NCBI RefSeq assembly: GCF_000152985.1
Contig: NZ_CH672395.1
Span: forward strand, 1,501,145-1,565,144
Length of the DNA stretch: 64,000 nt
Reading direction: 5' to 3'
Source of the DNA: Leeuwenhoekiella blandensis MED217
Lineage (GTDB): Bacteria; Bacteroidota; Bacteroidia; Flavobacteriales; Flavobacteriaceae
Positions 35,166 through 43,230 of this stretch are shown here, piece by piece. Position numbers and translations under genes: made by a program. The notes below the pieces were generated by a model. The model was not told the origin of the DNA, searched no databases, and was given only the letters and a program-made list of their open reading frames with translations. The number at the start of each line of letters is the position of its first letter. Position 1 is the stretch's first letter.

Positions 35166-36383
35166 ATGAAAAACACCCCAACCACAGCAAACGATACCAA
35201 CGAAGTAGGAAAACTTTATTTTATAAGTGTTTTAGGCGCCTTGATGGCGTTCACCTCACTTTCTACCGATATTTATTTACCGGCGATGCCGCAAATGCAC
35301 AAAGATCTGCAAGGCGATGTAGAATTAACCATTTCGGGATTTTTGATAGGTTTTGCTTTGGCGCAGATCATTTGGGGACCTATAAGCGACCGAATCGGGA
35401 GAAAAAAGCCCTTAAGAATCGGACTTATTTTATTCATTATCGGTTCGATAGGTTGTGCGTTTTCAGAAACTATTTTTCAGATCGTCACGGCTCGGGTATT
35501 GCAGGCCTTTGGCGCTTGCGTGGGGCCAATGTTGTCTCGAGCGATGATTCGAGATCGCTACGATCGTACACAGGCGGCCGAGATGCTTTCAACCTTAATG
35601 GTGGTGATGGCGATCGCACCGATTGCTGGTCCGTTGCTGGGTGGTCAGATTATAAAATTCAGTACCTGGCCGGTTGTTTTTTGGGTATTGGCAGCATTTG
35701 GCGCGGTGATGTTTATTGCGATTCAGCGTTTGCCGGAAACCCTTCCGCCAGAAAAACAAGCTAAAACTTCGCTGCTGGAAACCTTTAAAAAGTACGGCCG
35801 ACTTTTTAAGAATTCAGATTTTATGGTGTATACGCTTTGCGTGACCTTTTTCTATATGGGCGTTTACGCCTTTGTTACCGGTTCGCCGGCGGTGTATATC
35901 ACGTATTTTAATGTCAAGCCGGAATATTATGGTTGGTTGTTTGCGATCAATATTTTAGGTCTTATGGGCTTCAGCATCGCTAACAGAATTTGGGTGCGAA
36001 AATATTCGCTGGATAATTTGCTGAAGATCGCAACTTCGGTAGCAATGCTGGCGGGAATTGCTTTGGCGCTATTGGTCAAATTTGAGATTGGCGGAATTTA
36101 CGCCGTAATAGGCACGGTATTTTTCTTTTTTTCAATGAACGGAATAATCGTAGCCTGTACCAATGCTGCAGCGCTCGATAAAGCCCCGGAAATGTTGGGA
36201 GCCGCCGCTGCGCTTTTAGGAGCATTTCAGTATGGAAGTGGCGTGTTATCTTCAGTTTTACTGGCTTTGTTTGGAGAAGACGATGGTTCGCCGGTAACGA
36301 TGGCTTATATAATGGCTTTTTTCGCGACAGCTTCCACAGTTGTGATTTTTGCAAGAACAAGCCTAAAAAGCAGCAAAGTTTAA
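35166..36383 (+). CDS. Bcr/CflA-family multidrug MFS transporter
   Basis: This 405-residue protein has 12 predicted TM helices. It has the family motif LSTDIYLPAMPQM in the first helix region, the MFS motif A region GPISDRIGRKKPL between helices 2 and 3, and the RAMIRDRYDR stretch of Bcr/CflA exporters. It pumps small toxic compounds or sulfonamide/bicyclomycin-type drugs out using the proton gradient. It starts 22 bases after the SDR gene, in keeping with a detoxification operon. Confidence 0.9.
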   Translation: MKNTPTTANDTNEVGKLYFISVLGALMAFTSLSTDIYLPAMPQMHKDLQGDVELTISGFLIGFALAQIIWGPISDRIGRKKPLRIGLILFIIGSIGCAFSETIFQIVTARVLQAFGACVGPMLSRAMIRDRYDRTQAAEMLSTLMVVMAIAPIAGPLLGGQIIKFSTWPVVFWVLAAFGAVMFIAIQRLPETLPPEKQAKTSLLETFKKYGRLFKNSDFMVYTLCVTFFYMGVYAFVTGSPAVYITYFNVKPEYYGWLFAINILGLMGFSIANRIWVRKYSLDNLLKIATSVAMLAGIALALLVKFEIGGIYAVIGTVFFFFSMNGIIVACTNAAALDKAPEMLGAAAALLGAFQYGSGVLSSVLLALFGEDDGSPVTMAYIMAFFATASTVVIFARTSLKSSKV

Positions 36384-36450
36384 GAGCCTTTTAAAACAGG
36401 TTCTCTGAAAGAAAAATTAACTTGAAAATAAACGAAAAAGAAAGATTGAT

Positions 36451-37110
36451 ATGAAAGTTTTAATTATTGGAGCACACGGAAAAGTTGGACAACGAATTTC
36501 CAAAGCGATGCGTGCTGCAGAAGATGTAGAACCTACGGCGTTCATTAGAAAAGAGGAGCAAAAACCACTTTTTGAAGAAATGGGCGTTGATACGGTTGTA
36601 GAAAGTTTAGAAAATACGCCTGAAGCTATTGGCGAGGTGATTAAAAATTATGATGCTATCGTGTTTTCTGCAGGATCTGGCGGAAATACCGGAGATGATA
36701 AAACGATAGAAATCGACCTTGATGGCGCTATTAAAGTTATCAATGAAGCTGAAAAACATAATATAAAGCGATTTGTGATGGTTAGTGCTTCGCAGGTTGA
36801 TAATCGTTCCTATTGGGGAAAAGTAGACGGAATGAAACCCTATTTTACCGCAAAATATTATGCTGATTTAGAACTGAAAAGAAGTTCGTTAGATTATACA
36901 ATTTTGCGTCCTGTTCTTTTAACCGATGAGGATGAAGCCGGAAAGGTTTTAATGACCGAAACCCCGGATGAAGTAGGATCTGAAATTCCACGTCAGGCAG
37001 TTGCAGAAACTGTTTTAACTGTCCTAAAAGATCCAAAAACTTACGGAAAAGTAATTGAAATGAGCAAAGGTGAAGACAAGATTGCCGATGCGCTGGCGAA
37101 AGTGTGCTAG
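36451..37110 (+). CDS. NAD(P)H-binding oxidoreductase (atypical SDR, YwnB/YhfK-like)
   Basis: This 219-residue protein begins MKVLIIGAHGKVGQRISKAM with a Rossmann GxxGxxG motif. It has VFSAGSGG, the FVMVSASQVDNR strand and YYADLELKRSSLDYTILRP, typical of atypical SDR proteins without the YxxxK site that bind NAD(P)H. Members include biliverdin/flavin-reductase-like and anthrone-oxidase-like proteins. It is the last gene of the cluster, followed by a perfect terminator. Confidence 0.85.
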   Translation: MKVLIIGAHGKVGQRISKAMRAAEDVEPTAFIRKEEQKPLFEEMGVDTVVESLENTPEAIGEVIKNYDAIVFSAGSGGNTGDDKTIEIDLDGAIKVINEAEKHNIKRFVMVSASQVDNRSYWGKVDGMKPYFTAKYYADLELKRSSLDYTILRPVLLTDEDEAGKVLMTETPDEVGSEIPRQAVAETVLTVLKDPKTYGKVIEMSKGEDKIADALAKVC

Positions 37111-37136
37111 ATCAATTATAGCACCTAAGAATAAAA

Positions 37137-37168
37137 AATCCTGTTGAGCGATCAACAGGATTTTTTTT
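37137..37168 (+). terminator. Rho-independent terminator closing the redox cluster
   Basis: AATCCTGTTGA/TCAACAGGATT forms a perfect 11-bp stem with a 4-base loop GCGA and eight T. It isolates the NO-sensing operon from the redox cluster. Confidence 0.92.
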
Positions 37169-37243
37169 ATTCACAACGCTAAAGGCTTAAATGCTTTATA
37201 ATATTACCATTGCATCTCAATCAATAAAGTACAAGTATTTTTA

Positions 37244-37280
37244 CCATTCGTCTACACTTAAGTTCCATTCGTCTACACTT
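37244..37280 (+). promoter_or_regulatory. LytTR-type direct repeat upstream of the H-NOX operon
   Basis: Two identical 16-mers CCATTCGTCTACACTT start at 37244 and 37265, exactly 21 bp apart, so they fall on the same face of the helix. LytTR regulators bind pairs of short direct repeats about two turns apart, and the known AlgR site contains CCGTTCGTC. The proximal copy starts 61 bp before TGAATTTT (37326), a poor -7 match in the same place where related promoters have a better one. Binding by the operon's own LytTR protein (43231-43950) would give autoregulation. Confidence 0.7.
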
Positions 37281-37384
37281 CTTTTTGGTTTCATCGCTTT
37301 TAACCAATAATCGCTCTAAGATTTCTGAATTTTACACGCGCGAAAAACCTTGTATTTAGCGCACCCAACTCAAATCAAAAGTAA

Positions 37385-37801
37385 ATGAAAAAGAAAGTGC
37401 TATCTATTTTACTCATTGAGGATGACCGTATTGAGGTAATGAAGCTCAAACGTGTGTTATCTAAGGAAGCTTTAAATCATAAATTGATAGAGGCCAAAAA
37501 CGGCGAAGAGGCTTTGACGCTCTTACGTGATAAAAGCATTTTGCCTGATCTTATTTTGCTAGACCTCAATATGCCTAAAATAGACGGAATTGAGTTTTTG
37601 AAGATCTTAAAGGCAGATGATACGTTTAAATACATTCCTACCGTGGTGCTCACCACATCCAGCAATCATAACGATGTAAAGCAATGCTATGAGATCGGAA
37701 TCGCGGGATATGTGCTCAAACCCTTGAAGTACGAAGATTATGTTACTAAATTATCCGGATTATTGAATTACTGGAGTCTTAACGAATTAATTCATCTCTA
37801 A
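37385..37801 (+). CDS. Receiver-only response regulator
   Basis: This 138-residue protein is a single receiver domain with the acidic group E12-D13-D14, phospho-acceptor D60 in LLLDLNMPKIDG, the conserved Thr in VLTTSS and Lys in YVLKPL. It has no output domain. Its size and LNMP motif resemble the Rcp1/CheY-like group that works with phytochrome-type kinases. As first gene of the operon that also encodes two kinases without receivers and an Hpt protein, it fits the Asp step of a phosphorelay. Its stop overlaps the H-NOX start by one base (TAATG). Confidence 0.93.
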   Translation: MKKKVLSILLIEDDRIEVMKLKRVLSKEALNHKLIEAKNGEEALTLLRDKSILPDLILLDLNMPKIDGIEFLKILKADDTFKYIPTVVLTTSSNHNDVKQCYEIGIAGYVLKPLKYEDYVTKLSGLLNYWSLNELIHL

Positions 37802-38367
37802 TGAAAGGTATTGTTTTTACAGAATTTTTAGAACTGGTTGAAGAGAAGTTTGGGATCGAGATGGTCGATGAGATCATTACGGCTTCAAACTTGGAATCGG
37901 GAGGTGCGTATACTGCTGTAGGGACCTACAAATTTGTAGAAATGATCAATTTGTTGACGGCTTTAAGTGCGCGTACACAATTAAGCATAGATGAGTTGCT
38001 TTATATCTATGCGCAGCATTTTTTTAAAGTGATTAAGTCAAGTTATGCGGCACTCTTAAATACGTATAGCGATCCGTTAGAACTTTTAGCTTCTATTGAA
38101 GATCATATTCACGTGGAAGTGCGTAAAATTTACCCTGATTCGCAACTTCCTACCTTTAAGACGATTAAAAGGTCAGAAAATACCTTAGTTTTAGATTATC
38201 ATTCAAGTAGAGCCATGTATAATTTTGGTCTTGGGCTTATGCACGAGACCTTTAAACATTTTGGTTTTGAACATAAGGTGACATTCGAGAAAATTAAAGA
38301 AGATGGCACGCACGTGCGATTTTTTATAGAAAAGGGAGATGACCACAAAAGATCCGGAACTATATAA
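37801..38367 (+). CDS. H-NOX haem-based nitric oxide sensor
   Basis: This 188-residue protein is a stand-alone H-NOX domain. It begins MKGIVFTEFLELVEEKFG and carries the proximal haem ligand in DHIHVEVRKIYPDS (H104) and the haem-propionate motif YxSxR as Y133-H-S135-S-R137. If aligned without gaps to O2-binding H-NOX proteins, the distal Tyr position holds Phe142, as expected for an NO-selective sensor. Stand-alone H-NOX proteins inhibit or modulate a partner histidine kinase encoded next to them when NO binds. The neighbouring kinase overlaps it by 29 bases. Confidence 0.93.
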   Translation: MKGIVFTEFLELVEEKFGIEMVDEIITASNLESGGAYTAVGTYKFVEMINLLTALSARTQLSIDELLYIYAQHFFKVIKSSYAALLNTYSDPLELLASIEDHIHVEVRKIYPDSQLPTFKTIKRSENTLVLDYHSSRAMYNFGLGLMHETFKHFGFEHKVTFEKIKEDGTHVRFFIEKGDDHKRSGTI

Positions 38368-40714
38368 AAGACTTGTAGAGCGCGAGCGCAAAGCGCGTAA
38401 GATGGCTGAGTCAATTTTGGAGAAAAAATCTTCAGAACTTTATGCGCTTTCTCAAGAACTTCAGAAATCAAATGACAAGCTTCAGTCGTTAATCTATCAA
38501 AAGAATACCGAGCTTCAGGGCGTATTTGAAAACTTAGTAGACGCCTATGTTGTGATCGATGTTGAAGGCCATGTGCTCAAGATGAATGATGCTGCAGTCG
38601 CCTTGCTAGAATATGATCCTACCAAAGAACCGGTGTTTTTACCAGCTTTGGTTTTACCAGAAGAGCAGGAGCTTGTAGCTGAAGCCTTTAAAGGTTTGTT
38701 GAAAAAAGGAAGCATTACCGATTTTAAGGTAAGCATTCGTACAAAAACCGGGGCGATTAGACGCGTACACATCAATGCGAGTACTATTGTAGATGAGAAC
38801 AATAAAGCGATCGTAGCGCAGGGAATTGTACGAGATATCACCGATGAAGAGCGCAAAGCCCGTATTATCGATGAGCAAAAGCGACAACTGGAGTTTATCG
38901 TAAATAACTCGCCATTAGGTATTGCTTTAACTACAGATGGCATAATAGAAAAGTGTAATGCCAGTTTTACCAGAATCCTAGGCTATCCTGAAGATCGAAT
39001 AATTGGTAAAGATTTGAAATCGATTACCATTGCAGCAGAGCAATCAGATTATGAGGAAAAGCGAAAGGATTTGCATAAAGGAGCTTTTGATTCTTTTGTC
39101 ACCACACAGAAATACATCACCAGCTCGGGACAGATCATTACGACCAAGATCAATGTGAGCGCTGTGCGCAATCACGATAACCACACCCGTACGCAAGAAG
39201 TAATTACGGTTGAAGATGTGACCAAAGAACTCTTGGCCCGAGAACAACTCGTAGAATCAGAAAACCGGCTATCTGCACTTATTTCTCGACTGCAAAGCGG
39301 TGTTTTACTAGAAAATGAAGACCGGGCAATCGTGCTTACCAATCAAATGTTTTGTGACATGTTCGGCATTCCTGTGAAGCCTGAACATATGCAAGGTTTA
39401 GATTGCTCCAATGCTGCGGAAGAAAACAAGCATCTTTTTAAAAATCCCGAGCAATTTGTAAGCCGCATTACTCAAATCGTAGCCGAGCGCCAGCTGGTTA
39501 CCGGAGATGAATTAGAATTGCTAGACGGTCGAATTTTTGAAAGGGATTTTGTTCCTATTTTCTCAAACGGCCAATACAAAGGACATTTATGGAGTTATAC
39601 CGATGTTACTGTCACGCGCCGATACAAGAACGACTTGCAACAGCAAAAAGAAAAGTACAGTAACATTATTGCAAATATGAATCTTGGTTTGCTCGAAGTA
39701 GATACCGAAGATCGTATCCTGCTCGCAAATCAAAGTTTTAGTGAGATTAGTGGTTACGACTCTAGCGAACTGATAGGCAAGAAAGCAGCAGAGGTTTTTA
39801 TGAAACCAAGTGATGCTGTTCAAGTCTTAAAAAAGAATGACCTGCGGGAAAAAGGGATTTCAGACTCTTATGAAATCGAAGTCTTTAACAAGGCAGGGGA
39901 GAAGCGCAATTGGTTGATAAGCGGGGCGCCTAATTTTGACATTAACGGGAAATTGGTGGGTTCTATAGGAATTCATCTTGATATTACAACGCTCAAAGAC
40001 TTAGAAGCGCAAAAGGAATCTTTGCTCAACACCTTAGAAAAAAGCAATCGGGAATTGCAAGAATATGCGCACGTGGTTTCTCATGATTTGAAGAGTCCGT
40101 TGCGTAGTATCAACGCCCTTGCCAGCTGGATCAAAGAAGATAACTTAGAGCATCTGGATGAGCAGAGTTTGGAGAATTTCAGCATATTGGAGAACACTTT
40201 AGAGAAGATGGAAGGCTTGATCTCCGGGATTTTGAATTACAGCAGCATTCAACGTGAGAATATTCAGGATGAAGAGGTAAGTATTAAAGAGGTGATTGAG
40301 GATATTGAAACCTTGCTTTATATTCCCGAACATATAGAATTGATCGTTCCTGATGATTTACCCATTGTGAACGTAGACAGAACACGCATACAACAAGTAT
40401 TTCAGAATTTAATCAGTAATGCGATTCGCTACAGCAATAAGGAAAAAGGCTTGATTAGAATACACTATACCGAAGAAGCCACCAGACACGTATTTGCCGT
40501 TGAGGATAACGGAATGGGTATTGATAAAATTTACCACGATAAGATCTTTAAGATTTTTCAGTCGCTCACAGATCATAAGGAATCTACAGGAATCGGACTT
40601 TCAATAGTTAAGAAAATTGTTGATCTGTATGATGGTTCGGTTTGGTTAGAAAGCGAGCTAAATGAAGGGTGCACCTTTTATTTCAGTTTAAAAAAAGACG
40701 CTCATGAAAATTAG
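38339..40714 (+). CDS. Multi-PAS sensor histidine kinase, H-NOX partner
   Basis: This 791-residue cytoplasmic kinase has an N-terminal coiled coil (about 8-55), four PAS domains (about 57-170, 185-300, 310-425, 440-550) and a HisKA domain with H-box YAHVVSHDLKSPLRS. The ATPase domain has N-box NLISNAIRYS, VEDNGMGI and STGIGLSIVKK. No TM segment and no fused receiver are present, so it must pass phosphate to a separate protein. The ATG at 38339 follows a good ribosome-binding site (AAAAGGGAG) and lies inside the H-NOX gene, so translation is coupled. This fits direct control of the kinase by H-NOX. Confidence 0.93.
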   Translation: MTTKDPELYKRLVERERKARKMAESILEKKSSELYALSQELQKSNDKLQSLIYQKNTELQGVFENLVDAYVVIDVEGHVLKMNDAAVALLEYDPTKEPVFLPALVLPEEQELVAEAFKGLLKKGSITDFKVSIRTKTGAIRRVHINASTIVDENNKAIVAQGIVRDITDEERKARIIDEQKRQLEFIVNNSPLGIALTTDGIIEKCNASFTRILGYPEDRIIGKDLKSITIAAEQSDYEEKRKDLHKGAFDSFVTTQKYITSSGQIITTKINVSAVRNHDNHTRTQEVITVEDVTKELLAREQLVESENRLSALISRLQSGVLLENEDRAIVLTNQMFCDMFGIPVKPEHMQGLDCSNAAEENKHLFKNPEQFVSRITQIVAERQLVTGDELELLDGRIFERDFVPIFSNGQYKGHLWSYTDVTVTRRYKNDLQQQKEKYSNIIANMNLGLLEVDTEDRILLANQSFSEISGYDSSELIGKKAAEVFMKPSDAVQVLKKNDLREKGISDSYEIEVFNKAGEKRNWLISGAPNFDINGKLVGSIGIHLDITTLKDLEAQKESLLNTLEKSNRELQEYAHVVSHDLKSPLRSINALASWIKEDNLEHLDEQSLENFSILENTLEKMEGLISGILNYSSIQRENIQDEEVSIKEVIEDIETLLYIPEHIELIVPDDLPIVNVDRTRIQQVFQNLISNAIRYSNKEKGLIRIHYTEEATRHVFAVEDNGMGIDKIYHDKIFKIFQSLTDHKESTGIGLSIVKKIVDLYDGSVWLESELNEGCTFYFSLKKDAHEN

Positions 40715-41837
40715 ACAAGGAAATCGGGATGCTTCAGGAAACTGGAATCACAAATCGGAAGCAGTATCATTAAAAAGTCCGTTAGTCTTAATATTTTCTA
40801 ATCGGTTTGTTCTGGAGCAGGAAGCTGTTTTTTCTGAAATGCGCGCGTTATTTCCTGATGGGCATTTGGTCTTTGGGTCGACCTCTGGAGAGATCACGGG
40901 AACTTCGGTACTCAATAACGGCTTGTCGTATACAGCAATTGAGTTTGAAAAAGCCTCTTTTGAGATTGTAACACATTCCATCTTAAAAGAGGATAAAAAC
41001 AGTTTTAAAACCGGAAAGCATCTTGCTGAAAAGTTAGATCAAAAGCTTCTTAAACACGTATTTGTCTTATCTGAAGGAAGCAACGTAAACGGAAGCGAAC
41101 TCATCAAAGGTATAGCTTCAGTGTTACCTGAAGACGTTACGATTACCGGAGGCCTGTGCGGGGATGATGCCCGGTTTGAAAAGACCTTGGCGGCCTATAA
41201 TGAACCTGCAAAGGAAGGAGAAGTGATCGCAATTGGTTTATACGGCGCATCTTTAGAGATTTCATACGCCAATTATGGCGGCTGGTTTTCCTTTGGTCCT
41301 GAGCGGCTCATCACCAAATCGGAAGGTAATGTGCTTTACGAATTAGACCATAAACCTGCATTAGATCTGTATAAGAATTATCTTGGTGAAAAAGCTTCAG
41401 AACTGCCACAGGCATCTTTATTTTACCCGTTAAGCGTTCAATTTAAAGACAAAAAACGACCGCTGGTGCGCACGATTTTAAATATTGATGAAGCTAGCAA
41501 TGCGATGGTTTTGGCCGGCGATGCACCAGAAGGAGCAAAAGTTAAATTGATGATGGCTACGGTTGATGGTATTGTAGACGGTGCGCTGGAAGCAGCCAAA
41601 CGAGCAGTTAAACATCGGGAGCATCCGTGTCAATTGGCTATTCTTGTGAGTTGCGTGGGGCGTAAATTGGTAATGGATCAACGTGTTGAAGAAGAAGTAG
41701 AGGAGGTATGCGAAGTTTTGGGTAATCAAGCGGTGATCTCAGGATTTTACAGTTATGGGGAGTTGGCACCTTTTTCTGATGACCGTATCTGTGAACTGCA
41801 TAATCAGACGATGACACTAACCTTAATAAGTGAGTAG
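40704..41837 (+). CDS. FIST domain protein (NosP-like)
   Basis: This 377-residue protein has FIST_N (about 25-220, with FGSTSGEITG and TGGLCGDDARF) and FIST_C (about 225-370, with LDLYKNYLGEKASELP, SCVGRKLVMDQRVEEE and SGFYSYGELAPF, ending CELHNQTMTLTLI). FIST proteins are sensory; a subgroup named NosP binds haem and NO and regulates co-encoded histidine kinases and Hpt proteins. Several His residues are present in the C-terminal half (H304, H307 and the CELHN His), but I cannot tell which would bind haem. It overlaps the upstream kinase by 11 bases and abuts the next kinase. Confidence 0.9.
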   Translation: MKIRQGNRDASGNWNHKSEAVSLKSPLVLIFSNRFVLEQEAVFSEMRALFPDGHLVFGSTSGEITGTSVLNNGLSYTAIEFEKASFEIVTHSILKEDKNSFKTGKHLAEKLDQKLLKHVFVLSEGSNVNGSELIKGIASVLPEDVTITGGLCGDDARFEKTLAAYNEPAKEGEVIAIGLYGASLEISYANYGGWFSFGPERLITKSEGNVLYELDHKPALDLYKNYLGEKASELPQASLFYPLSVQFKDKKRPLVRTILNIDEASNAMVLAGDAPEGAKVKLMMATVDGIVDGALEAAKRAVKHREHPCQLAILVSCVGRKLVMDQRVEEEVEEVCEVLGNQAVISGFYSYGELAPFSDDRICELHNQTMTLTLISE

Positions 41838-42899
41838 ATGAATGCACTTTTAAAAAGACAACTACGGAAACATCTCCAAAACCAAGGAGTCGATTACAAA
41901 GAAGATCTTGATGTCTTTTTAAATGCAGTAAGTAGCTCGTATACCAATTATGAAGAGCAATTGGCTATGGTGCAGCGCGCGATGGCACTTAGTTCAGACG
42001 AACTTTATGAGGCTAATGAAAGTTTAAGAAAAGAGACCAATCAACAAAAGGAGATCATTAAAAGTCTTACCAATACGATTGCTCAGCTGTATAAACATAG
42101 TAACCCAGAAGATTCTAATCAAAAAATTGAAGAAACCAATCTTGATGCCTTAGAACTGGCGCGCGTGATCGATAACCAAACCCGTGAGATCATTGAGTCA
42201 AACAGACAGCGTGATATTTTATTAGCACAATTAGAGAAGCAGAATAAAGAGCTGAATGATTATGCGCATATCGTTTCGCATGACCTTAAGTCGCCTTTAA
42301 ACAACATCAATGCATTGACCAATTTTTTGATCGAAGATGGTGATGTACGCGGAGACGGTGCAGAAAATCTGGATCTCATTCTGGAGCACGTTGAGCATAT
42401 GCATGACCTTATTCAAGGAATTCTTGAATATTCTGCGATAGACAAAGTAGAAGACGAAGCGTATGCGATCAACTTGAACAAACTGGTAGCACGTTTGATT
42501 GAAACGATGCATATTCCGGCGCATATTGAAGTTTCAATACTGAATCAATTGCCCCTGGTTTATGGGAACTCGTTTCGGTTTCAGCAGTTGTTTCAAAATT
42601 TAATTCAAAATGCGATTCGGTATAATGATAAAGCGCAAGGCTTTGTAAAAATTGACTTCAAAGATCTTGGAACCCGGTATCAATTCAGTATTGCAGATAA
42701 TGGCAATGGTATCGCTCCTTCCTATCACGATAAGATCTTTCAGGTTTTTCAAACGCTCGATAACGATTCTAAACATAAAGGAATAGGACTCTCGATCGTA
42801 TTGAAGATCATTAAATATTATGATGGAGAAATTTGGTTAGAATCAGAACTTCAGCAGGGAACCTCTTTTTTCTTTACCCTGCCCAAACCTAATGCTTAA
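41838..42899 (+). CDS. Sensor histidine kinase without sensory domain, FIST partner
   Basis: This 353-residue cytoplasmic kinase has a long helical/coiled-coil N-terminus (about 1-130) and a HisKA domain with H-box YAHIVSHDLKSPLNN. The ATPase domain has NLIQNAIRYND, IADNGNGI and KGIGLSIVLKI. Its catalytic core is close to that of the multi-PAS kinase, so they are paralogues. It has no PAS, TM or receiver domain; the adjacent FIST protein could supply sensing, as NosP proteins do. ATG at 41838 directly follows the FIST stop (TAGATG). Confidence 0.92.
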   Translation: MNALLKRQLRKHLQNQGVDYKEDLDVFLNAVSSSYTNYEEQLAMVQRAMALSSDELYEANESLRKETNQQKEIIKSLTNTIAQLYKHSNPEDSNQKIEETNLDALELARVIDNQTREIIESNRQRDILLAQLEKQNKELNDYAHIVSHDLKSPLNNINALTNFLIEDGDVRGDGAENLDLILEHVEHMHDLIQGILEYSAIDKVEDEAYAINLNKLVARLIETMHIPAHIEVSILNQLPLVYGNSFRFQQLFQNLIQNAIRYNDKAQGFVKIDFKDLGTRYQFSIADNGNGIAPSYHDKIFQVFQTLDNDSKHKGIGLSIVLKIIKYYDGEIWLESELQQGTSFFFTLPKPNA

Positions 42900-43221
42900 T
42901 ACTATGGATGCGCCTAATTTGCTTAAAATAAAAGAAATCTCAGGAGGTATGACCGACTTTGAGCAGGAGATGCTACAGATCATCAAAGAAGAATTGCCAG
43001 AAGAGATTGAACAGTACCATAGTAATTTAGAGGCCAAAGATTTTTTAAAAACAGCGGGAGATGTTCATAAGCTAAAACATAAAATAAGTATCTTGAACAT
43101 GAAACACGGTTATGAAACTGCCGTTACCTATGAAAATGAGTTGAGAGCAGGCCGCCCTACATCTGCACAAGACTTTGAAGCTGTTTTAAACAAAATGGTA
43201 GTTTTTGTCAACCAACTTTAA
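42892..43221 (+). CDS. Hpt domain phosphotransfer protein
   Basis: This 109-residue helical protein matches the Hpt four-helix bundle. The phospho-acceptor His is H59 in GDVHKLKHKISILNM, corresponding to the canonical HxLKG motif although Gly is replaced by His. It is a single-domain transfer protein that would pass phosphate between the receiver-only protein and the LytTR response regulator. It overlaps the upstream kinase by 8 bases; an internal ATG at 42904 is an alternative start. Many NosP systems contain an Hpt protein. Confidence 0.88.
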   Translation: MLNTMDAPNLLKIKEISGGMTDFEQEMLQIIKEELPEEIEQYHSNLEAKDFLKTAGDVHKLKHKISILNMKHGYETAVTYENELRAGRPTSAQDFEAVLNKMVVFVNQL

Positions 43222-43230
43222 ATCCTACTT

